This document shows positions 29,819 through 37,950 of a stretch of DNA of 64,000 bases, piece after piece. Each line of letters opens with the position of its first letter. Position 1 is the first letter of the stretch. A program made the position numbers and the translations under genes. The DNA is from Gp6-AA40 sp035711805 (lineage in GTDB: Bacteria; Acidobacteriota; Vicinamibacteria; Vicinamibacterales; UBA2999), in assembly GCA_035711805.1 (NCBI GenBank), contig DASTBV010000065.1, positions 9,585-73,584 on the forward strand, written 5' to 3'. The notes beneath the pieces are model-generated. The model did not search any database. It was not told where the DNA came from and saw only the letters and a list, made by a program, of their open reading frames with translations.

Positions 29819-31059
29819 GCCGCCAGGGATTCGGGATTTGGGATTTGGGACTTGGGATTTGGGTTCTGGGGTTTGGGATTTTTCTCGCGCAGCCTGCCCC
29901 AGCCCAGGAGATGCCTGATCCATCCCTGATGCACGGACGCCCGCTTCCTGCGCCCGAACTGCGCGACGGCACCGTGACCGTTCGCGTGGTACGGGAAGCA
30001 CTCGGCAACGATGCGCCGGGGCAGCAGGTCCGCGTCACCGTCGGTGGCACGACGAAGACGGCCACCACCGATCAGCAGGGGCGCGCCGAGTTCACCGGTC
30101 TGCCGGCGGGAGAGGCCCGCGCCGAAGCGACGGTTGACGGCGAAACGCTGCAGTCGCAGCCGTTCGCCGTTCCGACATCGGGCGGTGTGCGCGTCGCCCT
30201 CGTCGCCGGACTCGCTCGCGCCGCGGAGCGGAAGAAGCAGGAGGAAGCCGCCGCGCTCTCCGCTCCCGCGACCAAAGGTGTTGTCGTCCTGGGCGGCGAC
30301 AGCCGCCTCGTCTTCGAATTCAACAACGATTCGCTGTTTGCGTTCTATCTGCTGGAGATCGTCAACACGGCGCGGACGCGTGTGGACATTGGAGGCCCGT
30401 TCGAACTTCAGCTGCCGCCTGAGGCTGTTGGCGCGCAGATCCGGGAAGGCTCTTCTCCGGCCGCGGAGGTCGATGGGACGCGCGTGAGGGTGAAGGGACC
30501 GTTCGCCCCCGGGACGACGTCCCTGCAGATCGAGTTCAGCGTTCGTTTTTCCAAAGCGACGCACACGATCACGCAGCCATTTCCGGTGCCGCTGCAGCGG
30601 GCCGTCGTCGGCGTCGAGAAGATCGGGAGCCTCGGGCTTGCATCTCCACAGTTCTCGTCGGTGGCGGAGCTTCCGACCGAAAACGGCGTTTACCTTCTCG
30701 GGCAGGGGGGCGCGCTCCAGCCCGGCACGCCGCTGACCTTCACCTTGTCGAACCTTCCGGTTCACAGCCGCACCAGCCTCTACGTGACTCTCGGTCTTGC
30801 CTTGCTGATCGCGGCAGTCGGCGGGTGGCTGTCGCTCGAGCCGCGCACGGCCGCGGCCGATCGGAAGGCGCTCGTCCAGCGGCGCGACACCTTGCTCGCG
30901 GAGCTGGCGCAGCTCGAGGCGAAGCGGCGGGCCGGAACGATTTCGGAGCGTGCCGAACGCCGCCGCCTGCGCATCCTGAACGATCTCGAGCGCATCTACG
31001 CGGAACTGGACGCCACCGCCGGGCCGCGGGGAGGAGGCGGCGAGGGCATCGCTGCGTGA
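29815..31059 (+). CDS. secreted/membrane protein of unknown function; signal peptide built from a heptamer array
   Basis: This is a 414-residue protein. The hydrophobic core of its signal peptide, GFGIWDLGLGIWVLGFGIFL, is coded by a TTGGGAT-type array. A mature domain of carboxypeptidase-regulatory type (VTVGGTTKTATTDQQGRAEF) follows, then a beta-rich region, one membrane helix near residue 325 and a cytosolic coiled coil (RRDTLLAELAQLEAKRRAGT). It lies inside the ccm operon (ATGA overlap before, GTGA overlap after). The coiled coil resembles that of the preceding gene. Function unknown. Confidence 0.75.
   Translation: MSRQGFGIWDLGLGIWVLGFGIFLAQPAPAQEMPDPSLMHGRPLPAPELRDGTVTVRVVREALGNDAPGQQVRVTVGGTTKTATTDQQGRAEFTGLPAGEARAEATVDGETLQSQPFAVPTSGGVRVALVAGLARAAERKKQEEAAALSAPATKGVVVLGGDSRLVFEFNNDSLFAFYLLEIVNTARTRVDIGGPFELQLPPEAVGAQIREGSSPAAEVDGTRVRVKGPFAPGTTSLQIEFSVRFSKATHTITQPFPVPLQRAVVGVEKIGSLGLASPQFSSVAELPTENGVYLLGQGGALQPGTPLTFTLSNLPVHSRTSLYVTLGLALLIAAVGGWLSLEPRTAAADRKALVQRRDTLLAELAQLEAKRRAGTISERAERRRLRILNDLERIYAELDATAGPRGGGGEGIAA
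29826..29881. repeat. coding TTGGGAT heptamer array
   Basis: About eight units of the TTGGGAT kind (variants TCGGGAT, TTGGGAC, TTGGGTT, CTGGGGT) run through codons 4-22 of the gene at 29815. The 7-base period gives a 7-residue protein period: GFGIWDL, GLGIWVL, GFGIFLA. The array begins eight bases after the upstream stop codon, the usual place of such arrays. Confidence 0.9.
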
Positions 31060-31763
31060 CTTCCGGCGACTTCGACCACGTCGCCGTTGACGACGTGTCA
31101 CGCCATTTCGGACGCCGCCGCGCCGTCTCACGCGTCAGTTTCACCGCCCGCGCAGGTACGATCCTGGGTCTGCTCGGACCGAATGGCGCCGGCAAGTCGA
31201 CGCTGTTGGCGATGCTGGCCACGCTGCTCAGGCCTACCTCTGGCATCATCCGCTTCGGGTCGCTCGATCCGCGCGCGGATGGCGCCGGGCTCCGCGGCCG
31301 CATCGGCATCCTGGGTCACGACCTGTTTCTCTATCCCGAATTGACCGCGTCGGAGAACCTCGCATTCTTTGCCGGTCTCTACAGGCGCGCGAATCCGTCC
31401 GTTGTGGCGCTGCGCGCGCTCGACCAGGCCGGACTTGCCGACCGAGCCGGCGATCAGGTGATCAGCTTTTCGCGCGGCATGCGCCAGCGCGTCGCGCTCG
31501 AGCGCGCGCTGATTCACGAGCCGCGGCTGGCACTGCTCGACGAGCCGTTCACCGGCCTCGATGATGCCTCGGCAGCCGCGCTGGTGCGACGGCTGGGACT
31601 GCTCAAGGCGAGCGGCACCATCGTGATCCTGGCCACGCACGACCTCGATCTCGCCGAGGGGCTGCTCGACGAAGCCGTCTTCCTCCGCGATGGGCGCGTG
31701 GCAGCAGCGGTCTCACGGCCGGAGCGGCTGCGCGCGACCTATCGCGACGTGATGGGAGGCTAG
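31056..31763 (+). CDS. ccmA: heme exporter ATP-binding protein CcmA
   Basis: This is a 235-residue ABC ATPase from GTG 31056, which overlaps the upstream stop (GTGA). Walker A is GPNGAGKST, the signature is ISFSRGMRQRVALERAL, Walker B is LALLDEPFTGLD and the H-loop is ATHD. With CcmB and CcmC it powers release of heme-bound CcmE. The longer in-frame extension into the upstream gene is rejected because the ABC fold starts at DHVAVDDVSRHFG. Confidence 0.9.
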   Translation: MTSGDFDHVAVDDVSRHFGRRRAVSRVSFTARAGTILGLLGPNGAGKSTLLAMLATLLRPTSGIIRFGSLDPRADGAGLRGRIGILGHDLFLYPELTASENLAFFAGLYRRANPSVVALRALDQAGLADRAGDQVISFSRGMRQRVALERALIHEPRLALLDEPFTGLDDASAAALVRRLGLLKASGTIVILATHDLDLAEGLLDEAVFLRDGRVAAAVSRPERLRATYRDVMGG

Positions 31764-31767
31764 TGGC

Positions 31768-32448
31768 GTGTTCGGCCGGGCCGTGTGGCTGATTCTGCGC
31801 AAGGACCTGACGGTCGAGGTCCGCAGCGGCGAGATTGCGTATACGACGCTGTTCTTCGCGGTGTCGTGCATCCTGATATTCGCGTTCGCGCTCGTCCGCG
31901 ACGGGCGCGCGCCCGAGGACGGCGCGGCTGGCCTGCTCTGGATCGCGATTGCGTTCGCGGGAACGCTGGCGCTGGGGCGGGCGTTCGAACGCGAGCGCCA
32001 GGCGGAAACGCTGCGCGCGCTGCTGATGGCCCCGGCCGCGCGCCCGGCGGTCTACGTCGGCAAGCTGCTTGGAATCGTCGCGCTGCTCGCGGGCGTCGAA
32101 GCGGCACTGGTGCCGCTCGTCGCGCTGCTGTTCGAGGCGCGCGCGTTGCTGGCGCACCCTGTCTGGCTGGCCGGGATCCTCGCCGCCGGGACACTCGGGT
32201 TCGCGTCGGTCGGGACGCTCTTCGCGGCCATGCTCATTCGGGCCCGCACGCGCGACGTACTGCTGCCGGTGCTGTTGTATCCGGTCATCGTTCCAGTCAT
32301 GATTGCCGCAGTCCGCGGCACGGCGGTGCTGCTGCAGCCCGAGTTCGACGCGCAGGTCGCGGCATTCTGGCTGACGCTGCTCGCCACGTTCGACGTCGTG
32401 TTCGTCACGCTCGCGATGTGGACGTTCGAGCCGGTGATGACGGACTAG
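31768..32448 (+). CDS. ccmB: heme exporter permease CcmB
   Basis: This 226-residue protein has six predicted membrane helices and starts at GTG 31768, four bases after ccmA. The N-terminus LILRKDLTVEVRSGEIAYTT, the ALGRAFERERQAETLRAL loop and LLYPVIVPVMIA are typical of CcmB. It forms the membrane part of the CcmABCD complex. Confidence 0.9.
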   Translation: MFGRAVWLILRKDLTVEVRSGEIAYTTLFFAVSCILIFAFALVRDGRAPEDGAAGLLWIAIAFAGTLALGRAFERERQAETLRALLMAPAARPAVYVGKLLGIVALLAGVEAALVPLVALLFEARALLAHPVWLAGILAAGTLGFASVGTLFAAMLIRARTRDVLLPVLLYPVIVPVMIAAVRGTAVLLQPEFDAQVAAFWLTLLATFDVVFVTLAMWTFEPVMTD

Positions 32449-32462
32449 GACGGAACGGACGT

Positions 32463-32697
32463 GAACTTGAACCGGACTTTGAACTGTTCCCGCTTCCCGG
32501 TTCCCGCTTCCGGGTTCGTGTTCATGGTTCGGTTCGGGGTTTCGGCGTTCAATGTTCGAGGCGTGCGGTCAGTCGAACCCAGAACCCGGAACGCAGAACC
32601 CGGAACCCAGAACCAGGAACGCGAAGGCCGCACTCCGCAGTTCGAAGTTGAACCGAACCTCGAACACGAACGGGGAAGTGAGAACGTGGAAGGATGA
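32463..32697. repeat. heptamer array region inside the ccm operon (GAACCCG / CGGGTTC type)
   Basis: Many 7-base steps of the GAACCCG, GAACCCA and GAACGCG kind occur at 32570-32630. Their complements (CGGTTCC, CGGGTTC, GGTTCGG) lie at 32490-32545. Together they can fold on themselves. The stretch has an open frame on each strand, but these frames are only repeats. The array separates ccmB from ccmC by 265 bases, the only large gap in the operon. Confidence 0.75.
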
Positions 32698-32713
32698 ACA
32701 GTAGGATCTTCTG

Positions 32714-33370
32714 ATGCCGAAGTGGTTTCTGCCTGCTGCGGTCGTCTGTGCGTTGATGTTTGCGGCCACGCCCATCGTGATCGCCTACGCGCCGTTCGAG
32801 TCGACGATGGGGCTGGTGTTCAAGATCTTCTTCTATCACATGCCGTCCGCCTGGATGTTCCTGCTCGGCGGCATCGTGTGCGGCGTTGCCAGCGTGCGCT
32901 ATCTAATCAGCAGCGATGCCCGCCACGATCGCACCGCATGGGCCGCGGCGGAGCTCACCGTGCTGTTCGGACTGCTGACGCTGGTGACCGGACCGTTGTG
33001 GGCGCGGAAGGCATGGGGGACGTGGTGGGTGTGGGACGTGCGCGTCACCGCCAGCCTCGTCAGCTGGATGATCGCCGTCGCCTATCTGCTCCTTCGCCGC
33101 TACGGCGGGCCCGGGTCCGAGAAGCTGGCGGCCGGCCTGGCGCTGTTCGGCATGGCCAACGTGCCGTTCATCTACATCTCGGTGAACTACTGGCGCACGA
33201 TTCACCCGGCGACGAGCGTCGTGCCGACGCTGCCGGTCTCGATGGGTGGGCCGCTCTGGTTCTGCGTGGCGTCGTTTTTCCTGCTGTTCGTCCTGCTCTT
33301 CAAGATGCGCGTACGGCTCGAGGAGCAGCGCGCACGGCTTGACGCCGTCTACCTTTCACTGGATGAGTAA
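32714..33370 (+). CDS. ccmC: heme handling protein CcmC
   Basis: This 218-residue protein has six membrane helices. The tryptophan-rich motif WARKAWGTWWVWDVRVTASL (residues 95-114) and two periplasmic histidines (FFYHMPSAW and TIHPATS) hold heme for loading onto CcmE. Its last codons overlap the start of ccmD by eight bases. Confidence 0.95.
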   Translation: MPKWFLPAAVVCALMFAATPIVIAYAPFESTMGLVFKIFFYHMPSAWMFLLGGIVCGVASVRYLISSDARHDRTAWAAAELTVLFGLLTLVTGPLWARKAWGTWWVWDVRVTASLVSWMIAVAYLLLRRYGGPGSEKLAAGLALFGMANVPFIYISVNYWRTIHPATSVVPTLPVSMGGPLWFCVASFFLLFVLLFKMRVRLEEQRARLDAVYLSLDE

Positions 33371-33668
33371 CGTGACTGCTGCAATCGTTCGACGCGTTGG
33401 AATCCTGATCCTGCTGTTGGTGTGCTGCGGTGCGCTGGCCGATTCGACCGTGTATGCGCAGGCGTCGGAACAGACCAAGGAATACATCCCGATCAACGAG
33501 CTGCCGCCGGCCGAGCAGCTCCCGGCAGCACGGCTGCTCGTTGCCGCGTATTCGTTCGTGCTGGTCGCGGTGTTCCTGTATGTGGTCTCCGTCGCGCGCC
33601 GGCTGACCGCGGTGCAGCGGGAGGTGGAACGGCTGGAAGCGGACGTGAAACGCACCGGCCGCGCCTGA
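33363..33668 (+). CDS. ccmD: CcmD family protein
   Basis: This is a 101-residue protein starting at ATG 33363 within the ccmC stop region. It has an N-terminal hydrophobic signal, a short periplasmic part (EYIPINELPPAEQLPAARLL), one membrane helix (VAAYSFVLVAVFLYVVSV) and a helical cytosolic tail. CcmD is a small subunit that helps release heme-CcmE. It is longer than proteobacterial CcmD because of the extra signal. Confidence 0.8.
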   Translation: MSNVTAAIVRRVGILILLLVCCGALADSTVYAQASEQTKEYIPINELPPAEQLPAARLLVAAYSFVLVAVFLYVVSVARRLTAVQREVERLEADVKRTGRA

Positions 33669-33808
33669 TGCCGACCGCCGCGCACTTCATTTACATCCCG
33701 GCGGTGCTGCTCCTCGGAGTGGTCATCGGCTGGATCCTCGGCTCGCGCGCGGCTGCCGATGCCTACGCCGCGCAACTGCGCAGGCAGCAGCAGAAACCGA
33801 AACCATAA
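33668..33808 (+). CDS. small membrane protein at the end of the ccm operon
   Basis: This is a 46-residue protein whose ATG overlaps the ccmD stop by one base (TGATG). It has one hydrophobic helix (FIYIPAVLLLGVVIGWILG) and a polar tail rich in Gln and Lys. No family is recognised. Coupling to ccmD suggests it is translated. Confidence 0.6.
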   Translation: MPTAAHFIYIPAVLLLGVVIGWILGSRAAADAYAAQLRRQQQKPKP

Positions 33809-33818
33809 TCGGCGGGCC

Positions 33819-33916
33819 GATCGTGGCGCGGACCTTGTGAGGCAATCGACTGACTGATCGTGGGGCGAGCCTTGTCAGGCTCGCCTCGCGGACCTCACAA
33901 GGTCCGCGCCACGATC
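33819..33916. repeat. large palindrome with inner GCGAGCCT hairpin, copy 1
   Basis: A perfect 24-base inverted repeat (33819-33842 and 33893-33916) starts GATCGTGGCGCGGACC. It encloses a second hairpin, GCGAGCCT-tgtc-AGGCTCGC (33865-33884). It lies between the convergent ccm operon and the phosphoesterase gene and could end transcription from both sides. A related element is at 47039-47092. Confidence 0.85.
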
Positions 33917-33935
33917 ACGGACGATCTGGAGGATG

Positions 33936-34670
33936 TCAGCGTCCGATCGCCAGCCGATGGGCGAGTACCTCGGGCAACCCCGCATCGATGATCCGCGCCT
34001 GGGCAGAGGCAACGTCGTACGGCACCCGCACGATCGTCAACGTACGTGCCACGGTATCCAGCAGCGCGAAAGCGGCACGCGGATCGCCATCGCGCGGCTG
34101 CCCGACAGCGCCGCAGTTCACGAGATAGCGCGCGTCGTTGTCCAGCGTCAGGCGGAAGCGATCGCCGCGCGGCGGGCCGACCGCGTACAGCTCTCCGGCC
34201 ATCCGGAACGCGGCGGGCACGTGCGTATGCCCGTAGAGACACAGCGGACGAATGGCTGTCGCAAGCGCGCGGCGGACGTCGAGGTCGTCGAAGATGTACG
34301 CGTCCTCGTCGAACGGCGCGCCGTGGCAGATTTCGACCATGTCATCGACGGCAACCGGACCGGTCGGCAGTGCGGCCAGCCATTCGAGGTTGGCGGGCGT
34401 CAGCGCCTCGCTCGTCCATTGAATCGCAAAGCGCGCCAGATGGTTGAAGTGCTCGACGCTGGCGAGGCGGGCGGCAACTTTGTCGTGATTGCCGCGGATG
34501 AACGTCGCCGACGGGAGCTTCCGCACGCGTTCGACGACGTCGTTCGGATCGGCGCCGTAGCCAACGAGGTCGCCGAGCACGAGCGCGTGATCGTAGTGCC
34601 CCGCGGCCGCCAGCACCGCTTCGAGCGCCTCCATGTTCGCGTGGATGTCGCTGAGGATCAGGTAAGTCAT
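33936..34670 (-). CDS. metallophosphoesterase family protein
   Basis: This is a 244-residue protein with the five calcineurin-type motifs: ILSDIHAN, LGDLVGYG, IRGNHDK, a histidine in CHGAP and YGHTH. It should bind two metal ions and hydrolyse a phosphodiester or phosphomonoester. The substrate is unknown. Its ATG overlaps the aroK stop (ATGA), so the ATG at 34670 is chosen over 34685. It is the last gene of an aroA-aroK unit. Confidence 0.9.
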   Translation of the reverse strand: MTYLILSDIHANMEALEAVLAAAGHYDHALVLGDLVGYGADPNDVVERVRKLPSATFIRGNHDKVAARLASVEHFNHLARFAIQWTSEALTPANLEWLAALPTGPVAVDDMVEICHGAPFDEDAYIFDDLDVRRALATAIRPLCLYGHTHVPAAFRMAGELYAVGPPRGDRFRLTLDNDARYLVNCGAVGQPRDGDPRAAFALLDTVARTLTIVRVPYDVASAQARIIDAGLPEVLAHRLAIGR

Positions 34671-35167
34671 CAGAACCCGACCCATTCGAGCAGCCGCTCG
34701 ACGACGTCGGGCACGGGCTGCGTGCCGTCGACGCGGACGTGCGCTTCCGCGTAGGTCAACCGCCGCCGTGCGTAGAGCTGCTCCATCTGCGCGCGGTCGG
34801 CCGCCAGCGGGCGCCGGCCGTCAGCCGGGACCCGTTCGAGGAGGCGCGCGAGCGGCACGTCGAGCCAGGCGACCGCGCCATCGGCAAGCATCAGCGCCCG
34901 GTTGTCCGGCTCGGCGAACGTGCCGCCGCCCGTGGCCACGACGATCTGGCGCTGCGGCAGCAGATCGCTGAGCACGTGCCGTTCCTGCTGCCGGAAGTAG
35001 GCTTCGCCGCTCTGGGCGAAGATCGCGGCGACCGATCGCCGCTCCCGCGCTTCGATACGATCGTCAATGTCCTCCACACGCCAGCCGAGCCGGCGGCCGA
35101 GCGCGCGCGCCACGGTCGTCTTGCCGGCGCCCATGAACCCGACAAGATAAACCTTGTCCGCGTTCAC
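34670..35167 (-). CDS. aroK: shikimate kinase
   Basis: This 165-residue kinase phosphorylates shikimate at the 3-hydroxyl. It has the P-loop GFMGAGKTT, the DIDD acidic pair, GEAYFRQQE, and ATGGGT for shikimate binding. The GTG start overlaps the aroA stop (GTGA). Thus two consecutive steps of the chorismate pathway partners are coupled. Confidence 0.95.
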   Translation of the reverse strand: MNADKVYLVGFMGAGKTTVARALGRRLGWRVEDIDDRIEARERRSVAAIFAQSGEAYFRQQERHVLSDLLPQRQIVVATGGGTFAEPDNRALMLADGAVAWLDVPLARLLERVPADGRRPLAADRAQMEQLYARRRLTYAEAHVRVDGTQPVPDVVERLLEWVGF

Positions 35168-36468
35168 GCGCGAAGCGATTCCAGCACCGAGAAGAATTCC
35201 GGATACGAGACCGCGGCCGCGCCGGCGTCGTGGATGGTCGTCGGTCCGTCGGCGCCGAGCGCGGCGATTGCGAACGCCATGGCCAGCCGGTGGTCGTTGC
35301 GGGCGTCCACGTCGCCGCCGTGCAGGCGGCGGCCGCCGTGCACGTGAAATCCGTCCGGGAACTCCTCGATCTCCGCACCCATGCGCCGGAGTCCTGCGGC
35401 CAGGTCCCTGATTCGGTCGCTTTCCTTGACGCGCAGCTCCTCGGCGCCGCTGACGCGCAGATCGCCGCCGTGCGTGGCGAGCGCGGCAAGTACGGGCAGC
35501 TCGTCGATGAGGCCCGGCACTTCGGCCGGCGCGATCGTCACGGCCTGCTGCCGCCCGTGGCGGACGATCACACGGCCCATCGGTTCCGCCGCGGTTGCCT
35601 GCCCCTCGTCGACGCCGATATCCGCGCCCATCCGGACCAGCACGTCGAGGATCGCCCTTCGCGTCGGGTTCAGGCCGACGCCGTCGATGGTCACCTCGGA
35701 ACCGGGCAAGGCCGCTGCCGCGACCATCCAGAACGCCGCCGAGGAAATGTCACCGGGCACGGTCAGCGCCGCGCCATGTCCGCGCTGACCGCCGCGAACG
35801 GATACCGTCAGCCCCTCGCGGCGGACCTCGATACCGAACGCTTTGAGGCCGCGTTCCGTATGGTCACGTGTCTGCAGTGCCTCGGTGACGCGCGTTTCTC
35901 CGTCCGCGTGCAGTCCGGCGAGCAGGACCGCGCTCTTCACCTGCGCGCTGGGCACCTCTGTCTGGAAGTCGATTGCGCGCAGAGGAGAGGCGCCCTGAAT
36001 CGTCAGCGGAGGGCGGCCGTCGCTGGACGCGATGCGTGCGCCCATGCGTTCCAGGGGGACGATGATGCGGCGCATCGGCCGGCGGCCGAGCGATTCATCG
36101 CCGGCGATGCGGGATATGAATGGCTGTGCGGCCAGAAGTCCCGCCAGCATACGCATCGTCGAGCCTGAATTGCCGGCGTCGAGCGTGTCGGCCGGGGCGA
36201 GAAACCCGTTCGGCCCGCGGCCGGTGATGCGCAGCTGGAGCCCGGTGGCGTCGCGGCCGGTGACCTGGACACCGACGCCCAGCGCACGAAGGCAGTTGAG
36301 CGTGGAGGCGCAATCAGCGCCGGTCGAATAGCCGTCGAGCTGGGAACTCCCCTCCGAGAGCGCCGCAAACAGCGCATACCGGTGGGAAATGGACTTGTCG
36401 CCGGGCGGACGTACGGTGCCGCGCACGTATGGCGTTGGATGCACGATTACCGTTTGCGGCGAGCCCAT
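35164..36468 (-). CDS. aroA: 3-phosphoshikimate 1-carboxyvinyltransferase (EPSP synthase)
   Basis: This is a 434-residue enzyme. It has PPGDKSISHRYALFAALS near residue 20, DAGNSGSTMRMLAGLLA near 95, and ELRVKESDRI and NDHRLAMAF near the C-terminus. It joins shikimate 3-phosphate and PEP on the path to chorismate. The LDAGNSGST and RPM segments suggest class I or a close form, which cannot be fixed from the sequence alone. The ATG at 36468 is chosen because upstream codons match no EPSP synthase. Confidence 0.96.
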   Translation of the reverse strand: MGSPQTVIVHPTPYVRGTVRPPGDKSISHRYALFAALSEGSSQLDGYSTGADCASTLNCLRALGVGVQVTGRDATGLQLRITGRGPNGFLAPADTLDAGNSGSTMRMLAGLLAAQPFISRIAGDESLGRRPMRRIIVPLERMGARIASSDGRPPLTIQGASPLRAIDFQTEVPSAQVKSAVLLAGLHADGETRVTEALQTRDHTERGLKAFGIEVRREGLTVSVRGGQRGHGAALTVPGDISSAAFWMVAAAALPGSEVTIDGVGLNPTRRAILDVLVRMGADIGVDEGQATAAEPMGRVIVRHGRQQAVTIAPAEVPGLIDELPVLAALATHGGDLRVSGAEELRVKESDRIRDLAAGLRRMGAEIEEFPDGFHVHGGRRLHGGDVDARNDHRLAMAFAIAALGADGPTTIHDAGAAAVSYPEFFSVLESLRA

Positions 36469-36505
36469 GGCCGAACTATAACAGGGGGCGGCTGAGGGCC
36501 TCCAT

Positions 36506-37444
36506 ATGCAGAACGGCATGATGCAGCGCTTTGTGAAACGAATCCTGGCGGGAGCAGTCGCGGTGTTCGTCGCCGGCGCAGGCACGACGGTTTTCGCGCA
36601 GCGGGAAATCACGTTCTTCGTGTCCGCGACGACGATCACGGGGGAGGTCGTCTCGGATCTGAAGGCCGACGAGGTGCGCGTGACAGAGGACGGCAAGGAA
36701 GGCAGTGTCCTGCGCGTGGTTCCCGTCGCATGGCCGGTCAAGCTGACGGTCCTCGTCGACAACGGCTATCAGACTGGTACTCTGCTTACGCAGTACCGCA
36801 ATGGCCTGAAAGCGCTGTTCAGCGCGCTCCCGGCGGGCGTCGAAGCATCGCTGCTGACGCTGGCACCGCAGCCGCGATGGCTTGTCCGGCCGACCGCCGA
36901 CAAGGTCCAGCTCCAGAACGGCGTTGACCGCATCACACCCGACGATTCCGGGTCACGGATGGTCGAGGGACTGATCGAGGCCGCCAGCCGAATCGAGCAG
37001 GAGCACCGGAAGGAGTCGAACAATTTCCCCGTCATCGTCGTCGTCTCCACGACCGGCCCGGAAGGGAGCATGGCGGTCGATCGCGACGTGCAGCGCATGG
37101 CGACCCGCCTCACCACGTATCCGGCCCGCGTGCACGTGATCATGTTGAGTACGGGGGGGACGTCGCCGACGCACCTGCTCGGCGCGCGCCAGGTGCATGT
37201 CGGGAAGAGCATCGCCGACCTCACCGGCGGGCGCTATGAAGCGATCGCCGCACCGACGGCCGTGTCGTCGCTGCTGGCCAACTTCGGCGAGACGATCGGC
37301 GAGGCGCATAACTTTCAGAGCCATCAGTTCAGGGTCACCGTGCAGCGGCCGGCGGACGCGAAGGGTGAGGGCGGCCAGTTCCTGGTCGGGGCGACACGTC
37401 CCGGCGTGCGGTTGACCGTTACTGCACAGGGGCTGAAACCGTAA
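36506..37444 (+). CDS. VWA-domain secreted protein, Acidobacterial type
   Basis: This is a 312-residue protein with a signal peptide (residues 1-31, ending VFAQ). The start REITFFVSATTITGEVVSDL, then LKADEVRVTEDGKE, followed by a von Willebrand A-like domain with LTVLVDNG, resembles the VWFA-related domain proteins abundant in Acidobacteria. The full MIDAS motif DxSxS is not intact (VDNGYQ). It may bind other proteins at the envelope. The ATGs at 36518 and 36521 are possible alternative starts. Confidence 0.75.
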   Translation: MQNGMMQRFVKRILAGAVAVFVAGAGTTVFAQREITFFVSATTITGEVVSDLKADEVRVTEDGKEGSVLRVVPVAWPVKLTVLVDNGYQTGTLLTQYRNGLKALFSALPAGVEASLLTLAPQPRWLVRPTADKVQLQNGVDRITPDDSGSRMVEGLIEAASRIEQEHRKESNNFPVIVVVSTTGPEGSMAVDRDVQRMATRLTTYPARVHVIMLSTGGTSPTHLLGARQVHVGKSIADLTGGRYEAIAAPTAVSSLLANFGETIGEAHNFQSHQFRVTVQRPADAKGEGGQFLVGATRPGVRLTVTAQGLKP

Positions 37445-37494
37445 AGGTGTGCACTGATTTGACGTCCGCATCGTAAGATGGAATTGCAGCCTGA

Positions 37495-37950
37495 ATGAGC
37501 GGCCAAACGGTTCGACTCGACTTCGACAGCACGTTCGAGATGCTCGACCTCGTCCAGGTCGTCAGCGACCACATCGGGCGCCTCGCCGGCCTCGACGAGG
37601 AAGCCCGCCACTGGGTCAACGTCGCCGTTCGTGAGTCGGTCATCAACGCGATCAAGCACGGGAACCGCAACGACACCGGCAAGCGGGTGCACGTGGAATT
37701 CACGCCGCTCGAATCGTCGGAGGTCCCGCAGGGCGTCGTGATCCGCGTGCGCGACGAAGGCCCCGGGTTCGACCCGGCGGATGTTCCCGATCCGCTCGCC
37801 CCCGAAAACCTCCTGAAGGGCAGCGGCCGCGGGATCTTCCTGATCCGCAGCTTCATGGACGAAATGGTTCTCCAGCGTGCCGCTGAAGGCGGCATGGAAA
37901 TGGTGATGGTGAAGCGCGCCGGGTCCGTGCACGACTCGCTCAGCGCGTGA
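37495..37950 (+). CDS. RsbW-like ATP-binding protein (anti-sigma regulatory kinase type)
   Basis: This is a 151-residue HATPase_c_2 protein. The N box is VAVRESVINAIKHGNRND, the G1 box VRDEGPGFDP and the G2 box GSGRGIFLIRSFMD. Such proteins bind ATP and either inhibit a sigma factor or phosphorylate an anti-sigma antagonist. No partner gene is adjacent. The stop overlaps the next GTG start. Confidence 0.85.
   Translation: MSGQTVRLDFDSTFEMLDLVQVVSDHIGRLAGLDEEARHWVNVAVRESVINAIKHGNRNDTGKRVHVEFTPLESSEVPQGVVIRVRDEGPGFDPADVPDPLAPENLLKGSGRGIFLIRSFMDEMVLQRAAEGGMEMVMVKRAGSVHDSLSA

Noticed and set aside
32461..32697. 78-codon frame in the ccmB-ccmC gap
   Set aside because: It is made wholly of heptamer repeats (EPRTRNAEPGTQNQE), and the opposite strand is equally open. 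There is no ribosome-binding site.
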